From: Microbacterium neungamense
GTDB taxonomy: Bacteria > Actinomycetota > Actinomycetes > Actinomycetales > Microbacteriaceae
Reading direction: 5' to 3'
Assembly: GCF_024971095.1 (NCBI RefSeq)
Contig: NZ_CP069717.1
Location: 62,001-126,000, forward strand
DNA length: 64,000 nucleotides
Below are positions 1 through 10,736 of this stretch, one piece after another. How positions within the stretch are numbered: position 1 is the stretch's first letter; every line of letters begins with the position of its first letter. Below the pieces are notes generated by a model, which made no database searches, was not told the origin of the DNA, and saw only the letters and a program-made list of their open reading frames with translations. The position numbers and the translations under genes are program-made.

Positions 1-94
1 CGTGCGGGTCGCTCGCGAGTGCGTGGCGGGCCGCGTTCAGGATGCCGGCGCGGTTGGCGCGGGCGTCGCTGCGGGGCGGGCGGGCGGGGGTCAT
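1..94 (-). CDS. TetR-family regulator, N-terminal 31 codons only (runs off left edge)
   Basis: The visible residues (MTPARPPRSDARANRAGILN at the start, then AARHALA) have the pattern of the first helix of a TetR-type helix-turn-helix, where R-x-x-I-L-x-A-A-R is typical. A GGAGG lies just before the ATG. The rest of the protein lies outside the window, so the ligand domain and target are unknown. A perfect inverted repeat sits directly upstream, as expected for an autoregulated TetR gene. The identification rests on a short stretch and is moderately secure. Confidence 0.6.
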   Translation of the reverse strand, partial: MTPARPPRSDARANRAGILNAARHALASDPH

Positions 95-108
95 GCCTCC
101 AGTGTACG

Positions 109-134
109 TAACTTGCACATGACCGTGCAAGTTA
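109..134. promoter_or_regulatory. Palindromic operator upstream of the TetR gene
   Basis: TAACTTGCAC, six spacer bases, then GTGCAAGTTA form perfect 10-base arms, 15 bases before the TetR start codon. Size, symmetry and position fit a TetR dimer site. On the minus strand the arms overlap a TTGCAC that could serve as a -35 element, so binding could block the promoter. The assignment is inferred from position and symmetry. Confidence 0.6.
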
Positions 135-167
135 GTGCCCCGGGCATCCGTTCCACGGATACGAAAC

Positions 168-234
168 GGGGGTCGACACGCCAGATGTCGGACCGAACCG
201 TGGGAACGGTCCGACATCTGGCGTGTCGACCCCC
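168..234 (-). terminator. Long perfect hairpin downstream of argG
   Basis: Perfect 28-base arms (168-195 and 207-234) flank an 11-base loop, beginning 24 bases after the argG stop codon. No U-run follows on the minus strand. It is therefore either an actinobacterial-type hairpin terminator or a palindromic repeat element. Similar long palindromes with unrelated sequence follow purA and the FAD oxidoreductase gene. Confidence 0.6.
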
Positions 235-257
235 GAAGTGCAGCGGAGGACGCCGGA

Positions 258-1754
<1,497 letters not shown>

Positions 1755-2198
1755 TCAATCCGGCCAGGCCCGCAGCTCGGCCGTGAGCCGGTCGAGGTAT
1801 TCCGCGGGCCCGGCCTCGGCGAACCAGAGCCACAGCTCGGCGGCGTGGATCGGATACCAGGCGCGCACCGCGGCCGGCTCGGCGCCGTACGCGTCGATGA
1901 GGGCGGCGGCCGAGTGCGGGTCCTTCCGGCCGGCGGCCCAGGCGGCGCGCGCGAGCTCGCGGAGCGGATCGCCGACGTGTGCGGACTCCCAGTCCAGCCG
2001 CCGCCCCGGGCGCAGCGTCATCAGGATCGATCCCGGCCGTTCCGCGACGATCTCCGGAACGGGCAGACCGGAGCCGGACAGCGCCCGCAGCGCCCGCACC
2101 TCCGTGCCGTGCCGCACCGGATCGGTCATGCGCTTCTCGACCAGTCGCCGCCCGTCCCGCACGACGATCCGCACGTGCCCGACCGCTCCCTGTCGCAT
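1755..2198 (-). pseudogene. Aminoglycoside-phosphotransferase-like protein with the catalytic core deleted
   Basis: The 147-residue product starts like an APH/choline-kinase-fold enzyme: GAVGHVRIVVRDGRRLVEKR, then LPVPEIVAERPGSILMTLRPG, the usual end of the N-lobe and hinge. The next residues are RRLDWESAHVGDPLRELARA. In intact members this is the metal-binding segment (I/L-D-W-E-x-A-x-x-G-D-P) about 90-100 residues further on. The HGDxHxxN catalytic loop and several helices are absent, so it cannot be an active kinase. The reading frame is kept, which points to one clean in-frame deletion near base 1995. Usual family length is about 250 residues. Confidence 0.7.
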
Positions 2199-2458
2199 CC
2201 GATCATCCTGTCATCGCGATGCGGGACGGGGAACGGCGGGGGCGACGGCCGGCGGCGCTCGCCGCATAACCTGCCGCCCGCCGCACGTTCAGGAGGAGAA
2301 CTCCCGTTCGGGAGGAGCATCCGCCCCCACAGCATCCTCCCGAGGTCGAGAACTCCTCCCGAAAAGGCGAGGGGAGGTCTCTGCGGACCCTCTCGCCTCC
2401 TCCCGAGAGGGCGAGGGGAGGTCTCGGCGGACCCTCTCGAGGCCGAGGCGCACCCGCC
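2199..2458. repeat. Intergenic repeats between the APH relic and the vWA operon
   Basis: Two 30-base direct copies (2366-2395 and 2410-2439, one mismatch) carry the pattern GGCGAGGGGAGGTCTC and CGGACCCTCTCG. Just before them a GGAGGAGAACTCCCG unit and its partial inverted copies form small hairpins around 2290-2365. No coding potential is evident. The segment may act as a terminator for the convergent flow out of the MoxR operon, but there is no clear single stem. Confidence 0.5.
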
Positions 2459-3571
2459 TCAGAACCCCGGGTACTCCTTCAGGCGCTCCTCGAACTCGGC
2501 CCGGTCGCCCTCGCCGAGCAGCTGGCGGGCGTGGATCACCAGCTGCACGCCCTCGAGCGGCTCGCCGTTCTCCTCGTGGTAGCTGCGGCGCTCGGCGAGG
2601 AGGTCGCCGGTGCGGTCCTTGGACAGGTCGTACACGGTGACGTACAGCAGCATGGGGTCGGGGTAGGCGTCGCTGTACCACTCCCAGGTGTGCTGCTGTT
2701 CGGGATCGGCCGACCCGTACAGCTTGGCGACCATGTCGTCGGAGATCCCCGAGCCGGGCTCGTTCAGGGCGTACAGGTCGTACATGCCGTGCGCGCGCAG
2801 CACCTCGTCGATCGTGCGCATGACGGCGCGCTTGCGCTCGTTGTCGCGGACGGGCTCTGCGGTGGTCCACACCGTGGAGGTGTACCGCTTCAGCATCGAC
2901 TCGCCGCCGTAGCCGTTGCGCTCCGGGCTGATGTCGCGCGCCCCCGACTCCACCCAGCTGAAGCCGTACTCGGCGGTGAGTCGGTCGCGGATCTCGGCCA
3001 TCAGGGCGTCGCCGTCGGACTGCACCTGCTCGAGCGAGCGCTGGTCGAGGATGTCGCGCGAGGACGTGCCCCGGATGCCCGGATACGCCTGCTCGTGCTT
3101 CTGCTCCTCCGTCTTGGTGCCGTCGTAGTCGTGCACGGCCGCGGCGCGCAGCGCCCCCATCGCGCCGACGGTGGCGACGTTGAACAGCAGGGTCACCGCC
3201 AGGGCGATGGCGCCGAGCATCCGCCCCCGCGCCGTGGCGAGGGCCGCGATGACCACGCCGACCACGACCAGCTGCAGCGTGATCATCGTGACGCCGTAGA
3301 GCGCGTCGGTGCCGCCGGCGAGCATCAGCAGCAGCAGCGTCAGCGTGAACAGCACCACGACCGAGATGGCGACGAGCCCCAGCACGTTCGCCGGGCGCTT
3401 CTCGGCGAACGCGGGTTCGGTGTGCGTGAGCGTCGCCGGCGCTGCGGGAGCACCGGCGGGGAGGCCGGCGGTGACGGCGGTGCGCCTGGCCCCGCGGTAC
3501 CCGCCGGGCGGGGGCGGCGGGGGCGCGCCCTCCGAGCCGCCGACGTATCGCGAACGCTGCCTGTCTACCAC
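2459..3571 (-). CDS. Membrane protein of unknown function, last gene of the MoxR/vWA operon
   Basis: The 370-residue protein has a short Pro/Gly-rich N-terminus, then an Ala/Pro linker. Four hydrophobic segments follow (about residues 65-160: NVLGLVAISVVVLFTLTLLL, YGVTMITLQLVVVGVVIAAL, MLGAIALAVTLLFNVATVGA and neighbours), then a charged soluble C-terminal half of about 200 residues. I place the start at a GTG whose bases overlap the TAG stop of the preceding gene, giving translational coupling; no better start lies upstream. No enzyme motif is visible. The position suggests a membrane partner of the MoxR-vWA chaperone system. No family is recognised. Confidence 0.75.
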   Translation of the reverse strand: MVDRQRSRYVGGSEGAPPPPPPGGYRGARRTAVTAGLPAGAPAAPATLTHTEPAFAEKRPANVLGLVAISVVVLFTLTLLLLMLAGGTDALYGVTMITLQLVVVGVVIAALATARGRMLGAIALAVTLLFNVATVGAMGALRAAAVHDYDGTKTEEQKHEQAYPGIRGTSSRDILDQRSLEQVQSDGDALMAEIRDRLTAEYGFSWVESGARDISPERNGYGGESMLKRYTSTVWTTAEPVRDNERKRAVMRTIDEVLRAHGMYDLYALNEPGSGISDDMVAKLYGSADPEQQHTWEWYSDAYPDPMLLYVTVYDLSKDRTGDLLAERRSYHEENGEPLEGVQLVIHARQLLGEGDRAEFEERLKEYPGF

Positions 3572-4332
3572 GGCTTGTCCGTTCCTCCGCCGCCCTCGTC
3601 GCCGCCGCCGAGCTGATCCTCGCGCTCCTGCTGGCCCTGGTTCAGGCGCTCCTCGATGTCGTCGAGCTGCTCCTGCGAGGGCTGCGGCTCCTCCTCTTGC
3701 GGCGGTTGCTCGCCCTGCTGCGGCTGCTCCTGCTCCTGCTGACTCTGCTGCTGCTTCTCCTGCTGGCGCTGCTCGTTCTGCTCCAGAGTGTCGCTCATGT
3801 CGCGGTTCGGGTCCGGCGACTGCTTCTGCGCCTGCTCGCTGTTGCACTCCTCCGGGGTCTCCACCGTGATCTCCAGCGCCTCGCCGTACAGCTGGGCGGC
3901 CTTGGCCGCATCCCCGTCGGCCTGCGCGGCGTCGCCCTGGCGCTCGATGACGAGGGAGAGGTTGATCCGCACGTAGCAGACGTCGAGCCCCGGGGCCAGG
4001 GGGAGGGCCTCCTCGAGCTCGGCGCGCGCCGGGCCCAGCTTCTCGGCGCCGGCCAGCGCGGTGCCGATGTTGTACGGCGCCTTGAACGGCTCGAACCAGT
4101 TCAGCCAGTCCTGCCCGCGAGCGGCCGCCTCCGACTCCGCGTACTCGCCGACGATGTACGAGCTGATCGCCTGGTGCGCGAACGCGTAGATGCTGAGGAT
4201 CCTGCCGGCGAAGAACAGCGCGGCGAGGGTCAGGGGGAGGGTCCCGATCGCGATCCAGCGACGGATGCGGCGCCGGCGGCGATTCGATGCGAGCAGGGCG
4301 GCCGCGGCGTCGGCCTGGGTGGGGGCGGTCAT
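3565..4332 (-). CDS. TPR-like membrane-anchored protein with Gln/Glu-rich tail (BatC-like position)
   Basis: The 255-residue protein starts with a basic stretch (SNRRRRRIRRWIAIG) and a single transmembrane segment (about residues 25-45). A helical domain follows with tetratricopeptide character: an AYNIGTALAGAEKLG-like segment and a second repeat around AAKAAQLYGEALEITVETPE. The last third is low complexity, with runs of Gln, Glu and Pro and a terminal Gly/Asp cluster. In Bat operons of other bacteria a TPR protein (BatC or BatE) follows the vWA proteins, which matches this order. Its ATG overlaps the stop of the preceding vWA gene by 4 bases. Confidence 0.8.
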   Translation of the reverse strand: MTAPTQADAAAALLASNRRRRRIRRWIAIGTLPLTLAALFFAGRILSIYAFAHQAISSYIVGEYAESEAAARGQDWLNWFEPFKAPYNIGTALAGAEKLGPARAELEEALPLAPGLDVCYVRINLSLVIERQGDAAQADGDAAKAAQLYGEALEITVETPEECNSEQAQKQSPDPNRDMSDTLEQNEQRQQEKQQQSQQEQEQPQQGEQPPQEEEPQPSQEQLDDIEERLNQGQQEREDQLGGGDEGGGGTDKPW

Positions 4333-5399
4333 CGGTCACCTCCCTCGGTGGCGGATGCCGCGAGGCCGCGCATCCGCGTCACCAGCATCGTCGCGCGGGC
4401 GAACTCGACGGCGAGGAGGGCGACGAGGGCGAGGGCGAGGATCCAGTACAGCTCGATGACGTTGCCCACCTCGCCGGAGGACGAGTAGTCGGTGGTGCTG
4501 GTGGGCGCCTCCGGCAGCTGCGGAGCGGTGTCGGCGGTGCGGTGCTGGTACTCGACGCCGAGCTCCTGGGCGATCGTGCGCAGGGCGTCCTCGTCGATGA
4601 CGGAGCGGGCCGGCGCGCCCTGGTACTCGATGTACTCGCCGCCCGACCCCGAGCCCGTCGAAGCGTCGTCCCCGCGCCCGGTCGTCTTCATCATCGGCCC
4701 GCCCTCGGCGGTGCCGTACCCGAACACCGCGCCGCCGTCGACGTACTTGGCGCTGGAGCCGAACGACTCCGGCTCGGAGGACGCCGTCTGCTCGCCGTCG
4801 CCGAAGTAGAACACCATGCGCGAACGGTCCGGCGAGGACTTCGCGGCAGCGGAGAGGGTGTCCGCGAGCATCCGGTTCGCGATGCCGATCGAGCTGCCGC
4901 GCGACTGGTCGGTGACCTCGGGGCGCATCACCTCGAGCGAGGACATCAGCGCCGTGGCATCCGTCGTCAGCGGCAGGCGCAGCTGCGCCGACGCGTCGAA
5001 GGTGATCAGGGCGAAGCGCGCCCCCGGATACTCGTCGACGATCGCCTGCACGTCCGCGCGGACGCCGGTGAGCCGCGGCTCGTCGCCGTTCCAGTCCTCG
5101 GCGACGATGCTCGCGGTGCTGTCCACGACCAGCACGATGTCGGTGTCGGTCGCGAGGGTCTGCGAGGTGCCGCCCGGGATGCCGGGACGCAGCAGCATCA
5201 CGAACGCGAGGAGCACGATGAGCAGGCGCAGGGGCCAGAGCCAGCGCGGGGTGGAGCCTGAGCGCGTCGGAGGGTCGGGGCGTTTCGTCTCGCTGCGCTC
5301 GCTCAACGACCGGGACACGATCTCCCGGACGACGACGAACACCACCGGCGCGCACAGCAGCACGAGCAGGAGCGGATGCAGGACGGGCTGGAGGATCAC
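4329..5399 (-). CDS. von Willebrand factor A domain membrane protein (BatA/BatB-like), second copy
   Basis: The 356-residue protein has N-terminal transmembrane segments (about residues 5-25 and 50-75), a vWA domain from about residue 85 to 290, and a C-terminal anchor near residue 325. The MIDAS-type motif reads VVDSTAS, with Thr where the consensus D-x-S-x-S has Ser, so metal binding may be altered. Start is a GTG overlapping the TGA of the upstream vWA gene (GTGA). Two dispersed repeats have entered the gene: one at 5281-5314 encodes SRSLSERSETKRP between the two N-terminal membrane segments, and one near 4648-4672 encodes DDASTGSGSGG in the vWA domain. Confidence 0.85.
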   Translation of the reverse strand: MILQPVLHPLLLVLLCAPVVFVVVREIVSRSLSERSETKRPDPPTRSGSTPRWLWPLRLLIVLLAFVMLLRPGIPGGTSQTLATDTDIVLVVDSTASIVAEDWNGDEPRLTGVRADVQAIVDEYPGARFALITFDASAQLRLPLTTDATALMSSLEVMRPEVTDQSRGSSIGIANRMLADTLSAAAKSSPDRSRMVFYFGDGEQTASSEPESFGSSAKYVDGGAVFGYGTAEGGPMMKTTGRGDDASTGSGSGGEYIEYQGAPARSVIDEDALRTIAQELGVEYQHRTADTAPQLPEAPTSTTDYSSSGEVGNVIELYWILALALVALLAVEFARATMLVTRMRGLAASATEGGDR

Positions 5400-6382
5400 A
5401 GGTGCAGCCTCCAGACCAGCACGAGGAAGGCGAGCAGGGCGACGAGGGTCAGCGCGATCCACAGGTTCGGGGTGTCCACCCACACGACCTGGGCCTGACC
5501 CTTCAGCGCCGTCGCCTCCTGCTTCTGGATCTCGGTGATGATGTCGCCGACCGTGGTGGTGTCGCGGAGCGCGTACGACTCCCCGCCGGTGAGACGGGCG
5601 GCATCCGTCAGCTGCGCGCTCACCTGCGCGTCCTTGCCCTGCACCGGGTTGATCGCGAACACGCGGACGCCCCGTGACTTCGCGTACAGGGCGGCCTCCT
5701 CCACGGTGAGGATCGAGGCGCCGGCGAGCTCGTTGTCGGTGGCGAGGATCACCGAGCGGCTGCGCTCGTCGTCGAGGTGGTCGAAGCGCATGGTGCAGGC
5801 CGCGAGGCCGTCGCCGATCAGCGAGGCGCCCGGCCCGTTCAGGGTGCCGACCCAGTGCTCGGGCGTCTCGCTGGTGTAGTCGAAGCTCTCCCGGATCCGC
5901 TGCAGCTGCTCCCGGATGAAGACGTAGTCGTCCGTGAGGGGGAAGACCTGCACCGGGGAGCTGTTGAAGATGGTCAGCCCGATCCGTTCGCCCTCGAAGC
6001 CGTCCAGCAGCTCGAGGAACACCCCGAGCACCTCGACGTCGACGTCCGACATCGACCCGGAGACGTCGAGGCACAGCATGATGTCGCGGCTGTTGTTCAC
6101 CGGCTGGATCGTCTGCGCCGACATCGGCCGCGCCGCGACCACGCCCCCGAGCAGCACCGCCACCGCGCCGAGCGCGAGCACCCCCGCGAGCAGCGTCATC
6201 CGTCGGCGCACCGCCTGCCGGAAGGCGGGCAGCGCCCGCATCCGTTCCGCCCGCGAGATCAGCACGGGTGCGGATGCCCGGTCCCGCCGCCCCGCGCGCA
6301 GGCCGAGCAGGATGCCGACGACCACCGCCGCGACCAGCACGCCGACGGCGACGAGGACCAGCCACCAGGTGTTCAGTGCCAC
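5396..6382 (-). CDS. von Willebrand factor A domain membrane protein (BatA-like), first copy
   Basis: The 328-residue protein carries an N-terminal transmembrane segment (about residues 6-28), a second one (about 62-82) and a vWA domain starting near residue 98. The domain has an intact MIDAS motif LDVSGSMS. A C-terminal membrane anchor (NLWIALTLVALLAFLVLVW) lies close to the end. This membrane-vWA-membrane layout is typical of the BatA/BatB proteins that act with MoxR AAA+ ATPases in assembly or maturation of envelope complexes. Its start overlaps the preceding gene by 10 bases. Confidence 0.88.
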   Translation of the reverse strand: MALNTWWLVLVAVGVLVAAVVVGILLGLRAGRRDRASAPVLISRAERMRALPAFRQAVRRRMTLLAGVLALGAVAVLLGGVVAARPMSAQTIQPVNNSRDIMLCLDVSGSMSDVDVEVLGVFLELLDGFEGERIGLTIFNSSPVQVFPLTDDYVFIREQLQRIRESFDYTSETPEHWVGTLNGPGASLIGDGLAACTMRFDHLDDERSRSVILATDNELAGASILTVEEAALYAKSRGVRVFAINPVQGKDAQVSAQLTDAARLTGGESYALRDTTTVGDIITEIQKQEATALKGQAQVVWVDTPNLWIALTLVALLAFLVLVWRLHL

Positions 6383-6861
6383 GTCGTCACCACCTTCCGG
6401 GCGGCTTCGGCGCCGTAGATCGGGTCGATGGCCGGCCCGCGCTGGAAGATGCTCGGGTAGTAGTGCCGCCGGATCGCGTCGATGAGCGCCGGGTGGACGC
6501 CGCGGGCGACGAGGTCGTCGAGGGCGAGCACCGGCGCCTCCAGGCCGGAGTACTCGTTGACGAATGCGCGCACTGCCCGGCTGAGCTCGAGGTTCGCCCG
6601 GCGCGGGTCGAGGGCGCCGGCGCGGTAGGCGTCCTCGATGCGCTGCACCTCGGCGAGGTACTCCCCGCGCAGCTGCGACAGCACGTCGGGGGTGAGCAGC
6701 GTGATCGGCGCCGCCCCGGTCAGCGTGATGCTGCGCCGCGGGCGGGTGAGCACGATCACCAGCCAGGTGGCGAGGGCGAGCAGGGCGAGGATGCCGAGGG
6801 CCAGCAGCAGCCAGCCCCAGCCGTACTGCACCGGCGGATAGAGCTCGTCAGAGGCGGGCAT
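6373..6861 (-). CDS. Small membrane protein of the MoxR/vWA operon
   Basis: The 162-residue protein has one N-terminal transmembrane segment (GWGWLLLALGILALLALATW, about residues 12-32). A cytoplasmic helical domain of about 120 residues follows, with an R-R-A-N-L-E-L-S-R-A-V-R stretch. The organisation resembles the DUF4381-type proteins found between DUF58 and vWA genes in other phyla, but I see no diagnostic motif. The start MPASDELYPP is chosen because it overlaps the DUF58 gene by 14 bases, as the other junctions in this operon do. The longer upstream frame is out of register with the protein signal. Confidence 0.75.
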   Translation of the reverse strand: MPASDELYPPVQYGWGWLLLALGILALLALATWLVIVLTRPRRSITLTGAAPITLLTPDVLSQLRGEYLAEVQRIEDAYRAGALDPRRANLELSRAVRAFVNEYSGLEAPVLALDDLVARGVHPALIDAIRRHYYPSIFQRGPAIDPIYGAEAARKVVTTWH

Positions 6862-7732
6862 GCGACCTCCGGTTGAGCATGGCCAGCAGCGCCGGCACGG
6901 CGTCGTCGAGGCCGGTGAGCTCGGCGTGCGTGATCTCGAGGCGGCGCAGCACGTCGTGGCGGTGGGCGGTGTCGGCCGCCTCCTGCGCGTCGACGGCGCG
7001 GATGAGCTCCTCGTCGCCGTGCACGAAGTCGGGCACCACCCAGCCGCTGTCCACGTCACGGCGGGTGCGGGTGCTGCGGCCGAGCACCGGATGCGCGTCG
7101 CGCAGCGTGATCCAGAGCACGTCGTGCTGGACGCGCAGCCGGCGCAGCATCCGCTCCGTCTCCTCGGTGACCGGCGCCTCGTCGGTGACGATGACGACGA
7201 TCATGCGCCGAGCGATGGTGCGCGCCACGAAGGAGAGCAGCGACTCGCGGTCGTTCGGCGCCGTGCTCTCGGCGATGGCCCGGTCGATCGCGCGCAGCGC
7301 GTGCTCAAGCGCGCCCTCGGTGCCGCCCGGGGCCCGTCGGCGCCGGCCGCCGGCATCGCCGTGGACCACGGAGAAGTCGTCGCCGTGCCGCACGGTGAGG
7401 AACCCGAGCGCACCGACCGCGAGGATGGCGAGCTCGCGCTTGGACCGCTCATCCTCGGCCAGCGCGTTCATGCCCCGGCCGGTGTCGACGACGAAGAGCA
7501 CCGTGTGCCGACGGGTCGCCTTGGTCCGCTTGATCAGCGGTGAGCCGTGCTTGGCGGTCGCCCGCCAGTCGATGTCGCGCACCTGATCGCCGTACTCGTA
7601 CGGACGCAGGTCCTCGAAGTCGAGGCTGCGCCCGCGCAGCAGCGAGGCGTACGCGCCGTCCAGCGCGTGCACCGACTTCTGCGTGGAGCGGATGAAGAGG
7701 CGGCTCTTCACCTGCGTGATCAGCATGGTCAT
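6848..7732 (-). CDS. DUF58 domain protein
   Basis: The 294-residue cytoplasmic protein has the DUF58 core signature RPYEYGDQVRDIDWRATAK (about residues 43-61), followed by a vWA-like fold beginning FVVDTGRGMN, where a weak MIDAS remains. DUF58 proteins are nearly always encoded next to MoxR ATPases and are thought to be adaptor or substrate proteins of that chaperone. This one is the second gene of the operon, 38 bases after moxR. That gap contains a degenerate copy of the CTTCGACAGGCTCAG-type repeat. Confidence 0.9.
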   Translation of the reverse strand: MTMLITQVKSRLFIRSTQKSVHALDGAYASLLRGRSLDFEDLRPYEYGDQVRDIDWRATAKHGSPLIKRTKATRRHTVLFVVDTGRGMNALAEDERSKRELAILAVGALGFLTVRHGDDFSVVHGDAGGRRRRAPGGTEGALEHALRAIDRAIAESTAPNDRESLLSFVARTIARRMIVVIVTDEAPVTEETERMLRRLRVQHDVLWITLRDAHPVLGRSTRTRRDVDSGWVVPDFVHGDEELIRAVDAQEAADTAHRHDVLRRLEITHAELTGLDDAVPALLAMLNRRSHARL

Positions 7733-7770
7733 CGGTTCCTGAGCCTGTGGTCACTGAGCCTGTCGACGTG

Positions 7771-8871
<1,101 letters not shown>

Positions 8872-8967
8872 TCAGTCTCTCCTCCTGCGTCGGGGACCGG
8901 CCACGACCGCAGATCCCCCGGTACAGGCTATCGGGCGCCCCCGGGGGAGCACCCGCCCCTGCGCCGC

Positions 8968-9405
8968 TCAGCGGTCTCCGGCAGTGAGATCGAGCAGCCT
9001 CTGCTCGACGGCGGAGACGTCCTCCGTCCGCTCGTCCACCGTGAGCTCAGCCACCTGCGCGCGGACCCGGATGTCCCGCCCGGGCTGCGCCTCCACGTCG
9101 ATCCGCGCGCCCGCTGCGGTCGCCCGGAACGACAGCCGGTCGCTCGCCTCGACCGTCCACCCGCGGCGTTCGATCGCCTCGGAGACGCTCTCAGCGATCA
9201 GCGGGGCACGGCGGTCGTAGCCGCTCTCACGATCCGATCCCCGCGCCGCCCGGCGGTCGAGCGCGCCGCGGCCGAATCGCGCGAGCACCTCCGCCTCGTC
9301 GATGCGCTCGAACCAGCGGTCGTCGACCACCATGGACCATCCGTCGTCCTCGGCCAGCAGCTCCGCGCGCTGCCACAGGCTGACCATGACGGTGTGCCGT
9401 GTCAT
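8968..9405 (-). CDS. Hypothetical protein coupled to the SseB-like gene
   Basis: The 145-residue soluble protein (MTRHTVMVSLWQRAELLAED at the start) is rich in Arg, Glu and Asp, with no transmembrane segment or recognised motif. It overlaps the upstream SseB-like gene by 4 bases (ATGA), so the two are co-translated. Its place as last gene of a three-gene unit behind a possible polymorphic toxin would fit an immunity or chaperone role. That is inference only. Confidence 0.65.
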   Translation of the reverse strand: MTRHTVMVSLWQRAELLAEDDGWSMVVDDRWFERIDEAEVLARFGRGALDRRAARGSDRESGYDRRAPLIAESVSEAIERRGWTVEASDRLSFRATAAGARIDVEAQPGRDIRVRAQVAELTVDERTEDVSAVEQRLLDLTAGDR

Positions 9406-9800
9406 GGAGCGGGGGTGTTCCGCACGTCGTGGACGAACTCCGCCAGGCCCTGCGCGGGCAGCTCGAGGGCGGCGTCGGCGCCGGGGTTGACCACGACGCC
9501 GACCGACGGCGGAATCCGCTGCAGCAGCTCGAATCCGTTGATGCGCACGGCCGCTCGCTTGCCGGTGAGGTACGTCGTCATCGCGTCGCCCGACGTGAAC
9601 ACGGCCAGGAACTGATGGCCCTCGCGCTCCAGGAGCACCGGTGATTCAGGGAGGCTCGCGCCCTTCGGCTCGTCCTCGGCGAGGAAGTACACCTCGGCGG
9701 CCGCCAGGGCCCACAGCGCCGTCTCCGGCGTCAGCGTTCCCTGCCGCGCACCGAGGATCGCCCGCTCCACGGCCGGGATCGCCTTGCGGTGGTCACTCAT
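9402..9800 (-). CDS. SseB-family protein
   Basis: The 132-residue protein matches the SseB N-terminal domain by pattern: ALWALAAAEVYFLAED, then PVLLEREGHQFLAVFTS and a terminal NPGADAALELPAQGLAEFV. That last motif (N-P-x-x-x-x-x-x-L-x-x-x-x-L) is typical of SseB-like proteins of Gram-positives. These proteins are common beside type VII secretion loci and polymorphic toxin genes in actinobacteria, but their biochemical role is not settled. The gene follows the putative toxin after about 75 bases. Confidence 0.8.
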   Translation of the reverse strand: MSDHRKAIPAVERAILGARQGTLTPETALWALAAAEVYFLAEDEPKGASLPESPVLLEREGHQFLAVFTSGDAMTTYLTGKRAAVRINGFELLQRIPPSVGVVVNPGADAALELPAQGLAEFVHDVRNTPAP

Positions 9801-9875
9801 CTCACGCTCCGAACTTCCGGCGGCCGGATCGTCCCGACTTCTCGTCGCACGCCGTCTCCCAGATTAGTGGGCAGG

Positions 9876-10607
9876 TCAGAAGGCACGGGTGACGTTCCAG
9901 GAGCCGTCGAGGCCGATCTGGAATCCGAACGAGCCCGGCGGTACGACCGATCCGCCGTCCATGACGAACTCGCGCACGTCGTTGAGCATGTACCCGGACC
10001 CGGTGTTGACGGCGGTGTGCCCTCCTTCGAGGAAGTGCGCCCAGCCGTCGGCGTCCGCCGCGGTCGCGGTGCGCTGCGGCGGTGCGGCGTCGTTCGGGAA
10101 CACGATCCCGTGGATGGCGCGGTCGTCCGGGTTGGTCACCGGCCGGGACAGGTCCGGATCGCCCGTGGTCCAGTCGATCTCGTACCCCGTGTAAGCGCGC
10201 ATGGTCGCCGGAGACATGCCGGTCGCGCGTGCGGCGTCGGACGCGCTGGAGACGTGTGCGCCGTCCTCGAGCGGCATGACCCAGAACGGGCGCCCCTCCG
10301 CACCGAGCGTCGGGTTCTCCGTCTCGTAGTAGTCCCGCTGCGCTCGGCCGTCGAAGAAGACGACGGAGTAGCGGCCGCCGCGTGCGAGGTCGTCGCGCTC
10401 GCCCCGGCCCAGCTGCGTGCCCGGTTCGGGCGTGCGCGGCGTGTCCGGCCTGTCGTCGAAGCGGTCCTGCGACCGCACCTGCCGGACCACGGTGTCCACG
10501 TGATCGGCGATGTTCGCGGTGACCTGGTGCAGCTTGCGGTCCGCGTGGGCGAAACCTCGGAGGGCGGCCTGCTTGAGCTCGCGGATGATCGGTTTGATCG
10601 CGCTCAT
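9876..10607 (-). CDS. Protein of unknown function, possible polymorphic toxin
   Basis: The 243-residue protein has two parts. Residues 1 to about 60 are helical and basic (SAIKPIIRELKQAALRGFAH). A short Pro-rich linker leads to a compact C-terminal domain of about 165 residues beginning GGRYSVVFFDGRAQRDYYE and ending SVVPPGSFGFQIGLDG. This layout, followed by an SseB-like gene and another small gene, resembles secreted toxins with downstream immunity genes. I cannot match the C-terminal domain to a toxin family and see no certain catalytic residues. The start is supported by GAGGAG 5 bases before the ATG. It may equally be a housekeeping protein. Confidence 0.6.
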   Translation of the reverse strand: MSAIKPIIRELKQAALRGFAHADRKLHQVTANIADHVDTVVRQVRSQDRFDDRPDTPRTPEPGTQLGRGERDDLARGGRYSVVFFDGRAQRDYYETENPTLGAEGRPFWVMPLEDGAHVSSASDAARATGMSPATMRAYTGYEIDWTTGDPDLSRPVTNPDDRAIHGIVFPNDAAPPQRTATAADADGWAHFLEGGHTAVNTGSGYMLNDVREFVMDGGSVVPPGSFGFQIGLDGSWNVTRAF

Positions 10608-10736
10608 CGGTCTCCTCGTACGGCACTTCCTCTGCGAGCACCCTAACCGGGCGCGCGGCGCCGCGCACATGGGGAGAACCACCCACGCCGTGTCATCGTC
10701 GCCGGATGCCGAGCTCCGCGCGGTTATGCTCCGAGC

